DNA of 64,000 nt from Streptomyces sp. NBC_01571 (lineage in GTDB: Bacteria > Actinomycetota > Actinomycetes > Streptomycetales > Streptomycetaceae), in the NCBI RefSeq assembly GCF_026339875.1, contig NZ_JAPEPZ010000001.1, positions 7,254,001 to 7,318,000 on the forward strand. Reading direction: 5' to 3'. A program made the position numbers and the translations under genes. The notes below the pieces were generated by a model that was not told where the DNA came from, made no database searches, and was given only the letters and a program-made list of their open reading frames with translations. Positions 57,530 to 64,000 of this stretch are shown here, in pieces. Numbering within the stretch: the stretch's first letter is position 1; each line of letters begins with the position of its first letter.

Positions 57530-57820
57530 ATGGCAGGGCGGATAGCGCGCTGGGGGGTAGCGCTGGTGCTCGGTGCGCTGTGGTGGTGGGGGGTGCTCCG
57601 GCTCGCGCTGGTGCCCGACGCGGGTGTGCTGGAAGGGGCGGTCGTCGCCGGCGGGTGGGGACTGAGCCTGCTGCCGGTGCACTGCGTGCCGAAGCCGGGG
57701 GTGGCGGGGGACGCCGAGGGCGTGGGGGAGGACCGGGAGCGCGGGCGGTGGCGGTGGCGTCCTGGGGCTACCACGGCATCGCCACCCCGCCGTTCGGGCG
57801 GAGGATCTGACCCGTCGTGA
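57530..57820 (+). CDS. Small membrane protein overlapping the SDR gene tail to tail
   Basis: The 96-residue product has two hydrophobic helices (about 7-27 and 31-52, including three Trp) followed by a Gly/Arg/Ser-rich tail. GGAGG stands 7 nt before the ATG. Its last 18 codons overlap the 3' end of the minus-strand short-chain dehydrogenase (53 bp), and that part of the tail is likely only the antisense of SDR sequence. The hydrophobic part has convincing codon bias. Function unknown. A shorter true C-terminus could have been lost by a frameshift. Confidence 0.6.
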   Translation: MAGRIARWGVALVLGALWWWGVLRLALVPDAGVLEGAVVAGGWGLSLLPVHCVPKPGVAGDAEGVGEDRERGRWRWRPGATTASPPRRSGGGSDPS

Positions 57821-58529
57821 ACGCCGAGGCGTCGCAGGCCAGGTAGAGCACGGCATGGGCGACGTCCTCGGCCTCGCCGACCCGGCCCAGGGGTGACAGC
57901 CGGGCCATGACCGCCTCGGTACGCGCCTGCGCCTCCCCGTGGCGGTCGGTCATCGGCGTGCGGGTCCAGCCGGGCGCGACCGCGTTGACGCGGATGCCGT
58001 GCGGGCCGATCTCGGTCGCCAGCGTCTTCGTCAACTGCACGACGGCCGCCTTCGCGGCGCCGTAGCAGAGCAGTCCGCGCCCACCGGTGTCCACGGCGCC
58101 CGACGCCATGGTGACGATGCTGCCGCGGATGTTCTGCTCGATCATGAGGAGGGCCGCCTCCTGGCAGGAGTGGAGCACCCCCTTGAAGTTGACGCCCAGA
58201 ACCCGGTCGAGGTCCTCGTCCTGGGTCTCCAGCACCTCGCTGCTGTGCATGATCCCGGCCACCGCCGCCATGACGTCGAGGCGGGGGCAGGACCTGACGG
58301 CCTGGCGGAGCCGCTCGCGGTCGGTGACGTCGAGGGTGTGCGCGTGGGCCACGCCGCCGCCGTCCTTGATGAGGGCGACGGTCTCGTGCAGGCCCTGCGG
58401 GTTCAGGTCCGCGCAGTGGACGGTCGCTCCCGCCTCCGCGAGCAGGACGGCCGACGCGCGGCCGATGCCGCCGGCGGCGCCGGTGACGAATGCGGTGCGT
58501 CCGGTGAGGTCGTACGCCTTCACGGCCAT
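57768..58529 (-). CDS. Short-chain dehydrogenase/reductase (SDR)
   Basis: The 253-residue classical SDR has NAD(P)-binding TGAAGGIG near residue 17, a MAAVAGI substitute for the NNAG block, catalytic Ser in TMASGAVDTGG and YxxxK in CYGAAKAAV. GW and PNGG end motifs are present. The cofactor-specificity residue in CADLNPQG is acidic, favouring NAD(H). The start ATG at 58529 follows a -10 box by 6 nt with no ribosome site, so translation is expected to be leaderless. The substrate cannot be inferred. Confidence 0.92.
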   Translation of the reverse strand: MAVKAYDLTGRTAFVTGAAGGIGRASAVLLAEAGATVHCADLNPQGLHETVALIKDGGGVAHAHTLDVTDRERLRQAVRSCPRLDVMAAVAGIMHSSEVLETQDEDLDRVLGVNFKGVLHSCQEAALLMIEQNIRGSIVTMASGAVDTGGRGLLCYGAAKAAVVQLTKTLATEIGPHGIRVNAVAPGWTRTPMTDRHGEAQARTEAVMARLSPLGRVGEAEDVAHAVLYLACDASAFTTGQILRPNGGVAMPW

Positions 58530-58535
58530 GAGGGG

Positions 58536-58565
58536 ACGGTACGAGGGTTTCTGACGGGTCGTCAA
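58536..58565 (-). promoter_or_regulatory. Promoter of the SDR gene, leaderless
   Basis: On the reverse strand: -35 TTGACG (58560-58565), 18-nt spacer, -10 TACCGT (58536-58541), then 6 nt to the ATG at 58529. The distance fixes the transcript start close to the A of ATG. Confidence 0.7.
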
Positions 58566-58647
58566 TTAGTGGGACGTGGGCTCCTCGTACGGTGTTCGGG
58601 GGCGCTCGGCGTCCGGGTAGGCCCCGGTGCCGGGGCGGGGCCGGCTC

Positions 58648-59457
58648 TCAGGTGGGGCCGGATGCCGGGGTGGGGCCGGGCTGGCAGGTCGGGCACCAGT
58701 AGGTGGGGCGTTCGCGGGAGCCGTCGCCCTGGTCGGCACGCCTGATCGAGGCACCGCAGCGCAGACAGGGGCGGGGCGCGCGTCCGTACACGAAGAGGTT
58801 CTGGTCGTGGCGGCCCGTGGTGTTGCGGACCGGACGGTCGCGGTTGGCCTCCAGGAGTCTCTTGGCGAGGACGGGCAGCAGCGGGACGCGGTCGGCGGGG
58901 AGCTCGCCGACGGGGAGCCAGGGGGTGACCCGGAGGAGGAAGCAGAGCTCGCTCTTGTAGACATTGCCGATTCCGGCGAGGTTGCGCTGGTCGAGCAGCG
59001 CCTCACCCAGGGAGCGGGCGGGGTCCTCGAGGAGGTTCGACAGCGCCTTGTCGGGGTTCCAGCCGGGGCCGAGGAGGTCGGGGCCGAGATGGCCGACGGC
59101 CCGGTCCTCGTCGGTGGTGCGCATCAGTTCCAGAACGGGCAGCCGGTACCCGACGGCCGTACGGTCGGCGGTGCCGAGAACGGCCCGGATCTGGTGGGCC
59201 GGACCGCCGCTCCAGCGCCGGCCGGGCGTGTACACCTTCCAGGAGCCGTCCATCCGCAGATGCGAGTGGAGGGTCAGACCCCCCTCGATCCGGGTGAGGA
59301 GGTGCTTGCCGCGCGCGGTGACGTCCAGGACGGTGCGGCCGGTGAGGTCGGCGGTGGCGAACCTGGGGACCCGAAGGTCGGAGCGGGTCAGCACCTTGCC
59401 CGCGAGGGCGATGTGCAGCCGTCTCGCGGCCTGCCAGACGGTGTCTCCTTCAGGCAT
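58648..59457 (-). CDS. nei: DNA glycosylase/AP lyase Nei (endonuclease VIII)
   Basis: The 269-residue protein has the Fpg/Nei N-terminus MPEGDTVW with catalytic Pro2-Glu3, the helix-two-turn-helix region (EALLDQRNLAGIGNVYKSELCF), and a C-terminal zinc finger with CLRCG and WCPTC. The PEGDT start and the lack of Fpg-specific features assign it to Nei. It removes oxidised pyrimidines and cuts abasic sites. It is next to lhr, as nei and lhr are in M. tuberculosis, suggesting a joint repair unit. Confidence 0.95.
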   Translation of the reverse strand: MPEGDTVWQAARRLHIALAGKVLTRSDLRVPRFATADLTGRTVLDVTARGKHLLTRIEGGLTLHSHLRMDGSWKVYTPGRRWSGGPAHQIRAVLGTADRTAVGYRLPVLELMRTTDEDRAVGHLGPDLLGPGWNPDKALSNLLEDPARSLGEALLDQRNLAGIGNVYKSELCFLLRVTPWLPVGELPADRVPLLPVLAKRLLEANRDRPVRNTTGRHDQNLFVYGRAPRPCLRCGASIRRADQGDGSRERPTYWCPTCQPGPTPASGPT

Positions 59458-59497
59458 GCGTTCCAGGGTGGCACGGGTGGATGCGGGGTGCTCGGCT

Positions 59498-59563
59498 GTG
59501 GGCGTGGGCGTGGGCGTGGGCGTGGGCGTGGGCGTGGGTGGCGGTGGCGGTGGCGGTGGCGGG
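59498..59563. repeat. Hexanucleotide microsatellite between lhr and nei
   Basis: Six GTGGGC units (59498-59533), one GTGGGT, and then GGCGGT three times plus GGCGGG. It fills most of the 116-bp lhr-nei gap and could change length by slippage, altering spacing of nei from lhr. Confidence 0.9.
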
Positions 59564-59573
59564 TCTGTGGTGG

Positions 59574-62500
59574 TCAGGCGCGCAGGCGCAGGCCGCGCGG
59601 GGTCGCGATGAAGCCGGCTCCTTCCAGAAGGGTGCCGAAGGGGGAGGTCAGGGCGGAGGCGCCGTTCACGCGCTCCACCGTGACCGTGCCGAGGGAGCCC
59701 GCGCGGGCCGCGGTGGCGAGCGCCTCGGCGGCCGCACCCAGGCGTGCGTCGTCCATGACCGCGCCGTCCGGGTCGGAGGGCCAGGCCAGCAGCGTCTTGC
59801 CGCCGCGCTCCATGTAGAGGGTGAGCTCGCCCTCGACGAGCACGACCAGGGAGCCCGCCTTGCGGCCGGGCTTGTGTCCGGCGTCGGTGGGCGGCTCGGG
59901 CCAGCCGAGGGCCGCGCCGTACGCGTTCGCGGGGTCGGCGGCGGCCAGGACCACCGCCTGGACGGGCGGGCGGTTGTGCGGGCGGGTGCGGTTCGGGGGC
60001 AGGGAATAGATGGGGTCGTCCGCAGGGTGGGCAGCGGGCGTCGAGAAGGCGGCGTCGGCCGAGAAGCCGTGGTCGTCGGACTCGGCGGCACCCGGACCGT
60101 CCGGGAAGTCGGAGAAGCCGGGGAGATCGGAGAAGTCGGGGAGGTCGGAGAAGTCGGGGGAGCCCGTCGGGTCGAGGCCGTCCGGGGAGGCGGAGGCGCT
60201 CGCACGGCCGCGGCTTCCGGTCGCGCCTGGGGCGCCAGGGGTGCGCGGGCGGCCGCGGTCACCTGGGAAGCCGGGCGTGCGCGCCGATCCGTTCGGGCCC
60301 GGGAAGCCGCTCGGGCCCGGGACACCGTCCGGGCCGGTCAGGGCTTCGCCGCGGTCCCGTGCGTTCGCCGCCGCGCGCAGCCGGTCGACCGCGCCGTCCA
60401 TCGCGAACTGGGCGGCACCGAGCCCCTCCACCACATAACCGCGGCGCGCCTGGCCACTGTCCTCGAAGGCGGACAGGATGCGGTACACGGCTGAGAAACC
60501 GCCCTCGACACCCTCCGCGGCGACCGCGCCCCGGGTCACCACGCCGTGCCGGTCGAGCAGGGTGCGGGCCAGGGCGTGGGCGCGCACGGTGGCGTCGGCC
60601 TCGCGGGCGGGTAGCAGTGACCAGCGGCCGGCCACGGTCGGGGGGCCGGTACGGGACTGGGGGCGGGCGGCGCCGGTCAGGGAGCCGTAACGCCCGCGCG
60701 GGACCGTGCGCTTGGCCCGGTGGGCCGTGGAGCCGGCGGTGCGGCCCGAGCCGAGCAGGGAGCGCATCGGTGCGAGCGTGTCGTTCGTGAGCCGTCCGGA
60801 CCACGCCAGGTCCCAGATGGCGTCGGCGAGTTGGGGATCCGTGGCATCGGGGTGCGTGGTGGCGCGGACCTGGTCGGCGATCTGACGAAAGAACAGACCG
60901 TAGCCCCCGGAGAGGGAGTCCAGGACCGACTGGTGCAGCGCGGTCGGTTCCAAGGGGTGCGGGGACGGCAGGAGCAGCGGGGCCGCGTCCGCGAGATACA
61001 GCGAGACCCAGCCGTCCTTGCCGGGCAGCGCCCCGGCGCCCGCCCAGACCACCTCACCGGCGGCGGTGAGCTCGTCGAGCATCGCGGGAGCGTAGCCGGA
61101 GACCCGGGAGGGCAGCACCAGCTTCTCCAGGGCGGAGGCGGGCACCGAGGCACCCTGCAACTGCTCCACGGCGCGTACCAGTCCGTCGATGCCGCGCAGT
61201 CCGTGCCCGCTGCCGACGTGCTGCCACTGCGGCAGGAACTGTGCGAGCGCGGCGGGCGGTACGGGCTCCAGCTCGTGGCGCAGGGCCGCGAGGGAACGGC
61301 GCCGCAGTCTGCGCAGCACGGTGGCGTCGCACCACTCCTGCCCGATGCCCGCCGGATGGAACTCGCCCTGCACGACACGGCCGCCCGCGGCGAGGCGGTG
61401 CAGCGCTCCGTCCGTGACGGCCGTGCCGAGACCGAAGCGGGCGGCGGCCGTGGTGGACGTGAACGGGCCGTGGGTGCGGGCGTACCGTGCGAGGAGGTCG
61501 CCGAGCGGATCCTTGACCGGCTCCGTGAAGGCCTCCGGGACACCGACGGGCAGTGCGGTGCCCAGCGCGTCGCGCAGACGGCCGGCGTCCTCGATCGCCG
61601 CCCAGTGGTCGGCGCCGGCGATCCGGACCCGGATGGCACGGCGGGCCGCCGCCAGCTCCCCGGCCCACTCCGGGCCGGCGCCCCGCTCGGCCAACTCGGC
61701 CTCGGTGAGCGGGCCCAGCAGGCGCAGCAGGTCCGCCACACCCTCGGAGTCCTTCACGCGCCGGTCCTCGGTGAGCCACTGGAGTTCGCGCTCCAGCTCG
61801 GTCAGGACCTCGGCGTCGAGCAGCTCGCGCAGTTCGGCCTGGCCGAGGAGTTCAGCCAGCAGACGGGAGTCCAGCGACAGCGCGGCGGCCCGGCGCTCGG
61901 CGAGCGGCGAGTCGCCCTCGTACAGGAACTGGGCGACGTATCCGAACAGGAGCGAGCGGGCGAAGGGGGACGGCTCGGGTGTCGTGACTTCGACGAGTCG
62001 CACCTTGCGGGACTCGATGTCGCCCATCAGTTCCGTGAGACCAGGGACGTCGAAAACGTCCTGGAGGCACTCGCGGACCGCCTCCAGGACGATCGGGAAC
62101 GACCCGAACTCGCTGGCCACCTGCAGCAGTTGGGCCGCGCGCTGGCGCTGCTGCCACAGCGGGGTGCGCTTTCCCGGGCTGCGGCGCGGCAGCAGCAGCG
62201 CGCGGGCGGCGCACTCGCGGAAGCGGGCCGCGAACAGCGCGGAGCCGCCGACCTGGTCGGTGACGATCTGGTTGACCTCGCCCTTGTCGAAGGCGACGTC
62301 CGACGCGCCCACGGGCGCCTGTTCGGTGTCGTATTCCGTGCCCGTCCTGGTGGGTTCCTGGTCGAGCAGGTCCAGGCTCATCAGATCGGCGTCGGGCAGA
62401 CGCAGCACGATGCCGTCGTCGGCGTGCATGACCTGGGCGTCCATGCCGTAGCGCTCGGAGAGCCGGGCGCCGAGCGCGAGGGCCCAGGGGGCGTGCACCT

Positions 62501-64000
62501 GGGCACCGAAGGGCGAGTGCACGACCACCCGCCAGTCACCCAGCTCGTCGCGGAACCGCTCGACGACGATCGTGCGGTCGTCCGGGATGTGGCCGCACGC
62601 CTCGCGCTGTTCGGCGAGGTACGACAGCACGTTGTCGGCGGCCCAGGCGTCGAGTCCGGCGGCCAGCAGCCGCAGCCGGGCGTCGTCCTTGGGCAGCGAG
62701 CCCACCTCGCGGAGGAACGCGCCGACCGCGCGGCCCAGTTCGAGCGGGCGGCCGAGCTGGTCGCCCTTCCAGAAGGGGAGCCTGCCCGGGACCCCTGGGG
62801 CGGGCGAGACCAGGACGCGGTCGCGGGTGATGTCCTCGATGCGCCAGGAACTCGTGCCGAGTGTGAAGACGTCTCCGACGCGGGACTCGTAGACCATCTC
62901 CTCGTCGAGCTCGCCGACCCGGCCGCCGCCCTTCTTGGGGTCGGCGCCCGCGAGGAAGACCCCGAAGAGCCCCCGGTCGGGGATGGTGCCGCCGGAGGTG
63001 ACGGCGAGACGCTGTGCTCCCGGGCGGCCGGTGACCGTGCCGGCGACGCGGTCCCACACCACGCGGGGCCGGAGCTCGGCGAAGGCGTCGGAGGGGTAGC
63101 GGCCCGCGAGCATGTCGAGCACGGCGGTGAACGCCGACTCGGGGAGCGAGGCGAAGGGGGCGGCGCGCCGGACGGTGGCGAGCAGGTCGTCGACCTGCCA
63201 GGTGTCGAGCGCGGTCATGGCGACGAGCTGCTGGGCGAGCACGTCCAGGGGGTTGGCGGGGACCCTGAGGGACTCGATGGAGCCGGTGCGCATCCGCTCG
63301 GTGACGACCGCCGCCTGGACGAGGTCGCCGCGGTACTTGGGGAAGACGACACCGGTGGAGACCGCGCCGACCTGGTGGCCCGCCCGGCCCACGCGCTGGA
63401 GGCCGGAGGCGACGGACGGCGGGGACTCGACCTGGATCACCAGGTCCACCGCGCCCATGTCGATGCCGAGCTCGAGGCTGGAGGTGGCGACCACGGCGGG
63501 CAGGCGCCCCGCCTTCAGGTCCTCCTCGACCAGGGCCCGCTGCTCCTTGGAGACGGAGCCGTGGTGGGCACGGGCGATGACAGGGGGAGCCCCCTGGGCC
63601 GCGCCGGAGCCCCCCATCAGCTGGGCCGGGGCGTGGGCCTCCTCCAGGGGCTCGCCGGTCGCCCGCTCGTACGCGATCTCGTTGAGCCGGTTGCAGAGGC
63701 GCTCCGCCAGGCGCCGGGAGTTGGCGAACACGATCGTGGAGCGGTGGGACTGGACGAGGTCGGTGATCCGCTCCTCCACGTGCGGCCAGATCGAGGGCTT
63801 CTCCGCGCCCTCCTTGCCGTCGGCGACCGGGGAGCCGCCCAGTTCGCCCAGGTCCTCGACGGGGACGACCACCGACAGGTCGAACTCCTTGCCGGAGGGC
63901 GGCTGGACGATCTCCACCTTGCGGCGGGGGGAGAGGTAGCGCGCCACTTCGTCGACCGGCCGGACCGTCGCGGAGAGGCCGATGCGGCGCGCGGGCCGCG
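59574..64000 (-). CDS. lhr: Lhr-type ATP-dependent DNA helicase, 5' end outside the window
   Basis: The reverse strand is open from the window edge to the TGA at 59574, about 1475 residues; the helicase N-terminus (motifs Q to II) lies beyond 64000. Visible are motif III (IGLSATVRPVDEVARYL at the edge), the RecA2 motifs IV-VI (STIVFANSRRLAERLCNRL, ATSSLELGIDMGAVDLVIQVESPP, QRVGRAGH), the winged-helix and Lhr-core domain (PFASLPESAFTAVLDML), and the large C-terminal domain of long bacterial Lhr. A Gly/Pro/Ser-rich insertion near 60085-60345 contains collagen-like Gly-X-Y triplets. Lhr unwinds RNA:DNA hybrids 3' to 5' and acts in mycobacterial DNA repair. It lies just upstream of nei. Confidence 0.95.
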   Translation of the reverse strand, partial: RPARRIGLSATVRPVDEVARYLSPRRKVEIVQPPSGKEFDLSVVVPVEDLGELGGSPVADGKEGAEKPSIWPHVEERITDLVQSHRSTIVFANSRRLAERLCNRLNEIAYERATGEPLEEAHAPAQLMGGSGAAQGAPPVIARAHHGSVSKEQRALVEEDLKAGRLPAVVATSSLELGIDMGAVDLVIQVESPPSVASGLQRVGRAGHQVGAVSTGVVFPKYRGDLVQAAVVTERMRTGSIESLRVPANPLDVLAQQLVAMTALDTWQVDDLLATVRRAAPFASLPESAFTAVLDMLAGRYPSDAFAELRPRVVWDRVAGTVTGRPGAQRLAVTSGGTIPDRGLFGVFLAGADPKKGGGRVGELDEEMVYESRVGDVFTLGTSSWRIEDITRDRVLVSPAPGVPGRLPFWKGDQLGRPLELGRAVGAFLREVGSLPKDDARLRLLAAGLDAWAADNVLSYLAEQREACGHIPDDRTIVVERFRDELGDWRVVVHSPFGAQVHAPWALALGARLSERYGMDAQVMHADDGIVLRLPDADLMSLDLLDQEPTRTGTEYDTEQAPVGASDVAFDKGEVNQIVTDQVGGSALFAARFRECAARALLLPRRSPGKRTPLWQQRQRAAQLLQVASEFGSFPIVLEAVRECLQDVFDVPGLTELMGDIESRKVRLVEVTTPEPSPFARSLLFGYVAQFLYEGDSPLAERRAAALSLDSRLLAELLGQAELRELLDAEVLTELERELQWLTEDRRVKDSEGVADLLRLLGPLTEAELAERGAGPEWAGELAAARRAIRVRIAGADHWAAIEDAGRLRDALGTALPVGVPEAFTEPVKDPLGDLLARYARTHGPFTSTTAAARFGLGTAVTDGALHRLAAGGRVVQGEFHPAGIGQEWCDATVLRRLRRRSLAALRHELEPVPPAALAQFLPQWQHVGSGHGLRGIDGLVRAVEQLQGASVPASALEKLVLPSRVSGYAPAMLDELTAAGEVVWAGAGALPGKDGWVSLYLADAAPLLLPSPHPLEPTALHQSVLDSLSGGYGLFFRQIADQVRATTHPDATDPQLADAIWDLAWSGRLTNDTLAPMRSLLGSGRTAGSTAHRAKRTVPRGRYGSLTGAARPQSRTGPPTVAGRWSLLPAREADATVRAHALARTLLDRHGVVTRGAVAAEGVEGGFSAVYRILSAFEDSGQARRGYVVEGLGAAQFAMDGAVDRLRAAANARDRGEALTGPDGVPGPSGFPGPNGSARTPGFPGDRGRPRTPGAPGATGSRGRASASASPDGLDPTGSPDFSDLPDFSDLPGFSDFPDGPGAAESDDHGFSADAAFSTPAAHPADDPIYSLPPNRTRPHNRPPVQAVVLAAADPANAYGAALGWPEPPTDAGHKPGRKAGSLVVLVEGELTLYMERGGKTLLAWPSDPDGAVMDDARLGAAAEALATAARAGSLGTVTVERVNGASALTSPFGTLLEGAGFIATPRGLRLRA

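Overview
The window is very GC-rich actinobacterial DNA, almost certainly from a Streptomyces. The evidence is the 16S sequence, strong G/C bias at third codon positions, GTG/TTG starts, U-poor terminators, an OsaA/B/C osmoadaptation cluster, a PNPase behind rpsO and a ClgR-type regulator. The gene order matches, from memory, the core-chromosome stretch around SCO5716-SCO5761 of S. coelicolor. Nothing looks recently acquired apart from a dispersed Streptomyces-type inverted-repeat element.

Region 1 (1-1663) is the start of a periplasmic-type oligopeptide-binding protein of an ABC importer, cut by the window edge. Region 2 (1994-21602) is a complete ESX/type VII secretion (T7SS) locus. It holds a Pro-rich MinD/ParA-like ATPase (EspI-like), an unknown partner and EccE on the minus strand. 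EccB, mycosin 1, a pair of putative helical/WXG-like secreted proteins, mycosin 2 and the EsxB/EsxA pair are on the plus strand, followed by EccC (minus) and EccD (plus). EccA is absent. Two mycosins bracket the putative substrate pair. An orphan DUF397 protein follows.

Region 3 (22267-33070) is housekeeping: rpsO-pnp with a large nested hairpin between the genes, an M16 zinc protease, dapB, small membrane proteins, thyX, dapA and rnj (RNase J). PNPase and RNase J place two RNA-decay enzymes close together; dapB and dapA supply lysine and diaminopimelate. A non-coding inverted-repeat element with a 19-bp periodic core lies at 27807-28132.

Region 4 (33135-38804) is an rRNA operon: leader with tandem -10 boxes, 16S, tRNA-free spacer, 23S, 5S, and a strong terminator. 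Long processing stems that close around 16S and 23S are readable. A shortened DegT-type aminotransferase relative and tRNA-Thr(GGT) follow.

Region 5 (39769-49366) is the osmotic-stress set. OsaC (anti-sigma-like kinase, PAS, GAF and PP2C domains) is divergent from OsaA (hybrid histidine kinase with a long poly-HAMP array) and OsaB (response regulator without a DNA-binding domain). A 20-codon ORF with a good Shine-Dalgarno sits in the osaC leader.

Region 6 (49581-57820) is ftsK, a RodZ-like protein, rimO, pgsA, cinA/pncC, clgR, a Dps protein and a small membrane protein. It joins chromosome segregation, envelope synthesis, ribosome modification and proteolysis control. rimO-pgsA-cinA overlap by 4 bp each. 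Region 7 (57768-64000, minus) is a short-chain dehydrogenase with a clear leaderless promoter, Nei DNA glycosylase, and most of an Lhr-type helicase with a collagen-like insertion. Start sites were chosen from Shine-Dalgarno, overlap or -10 spacing. Homology statements come from motif recognition without database searches.
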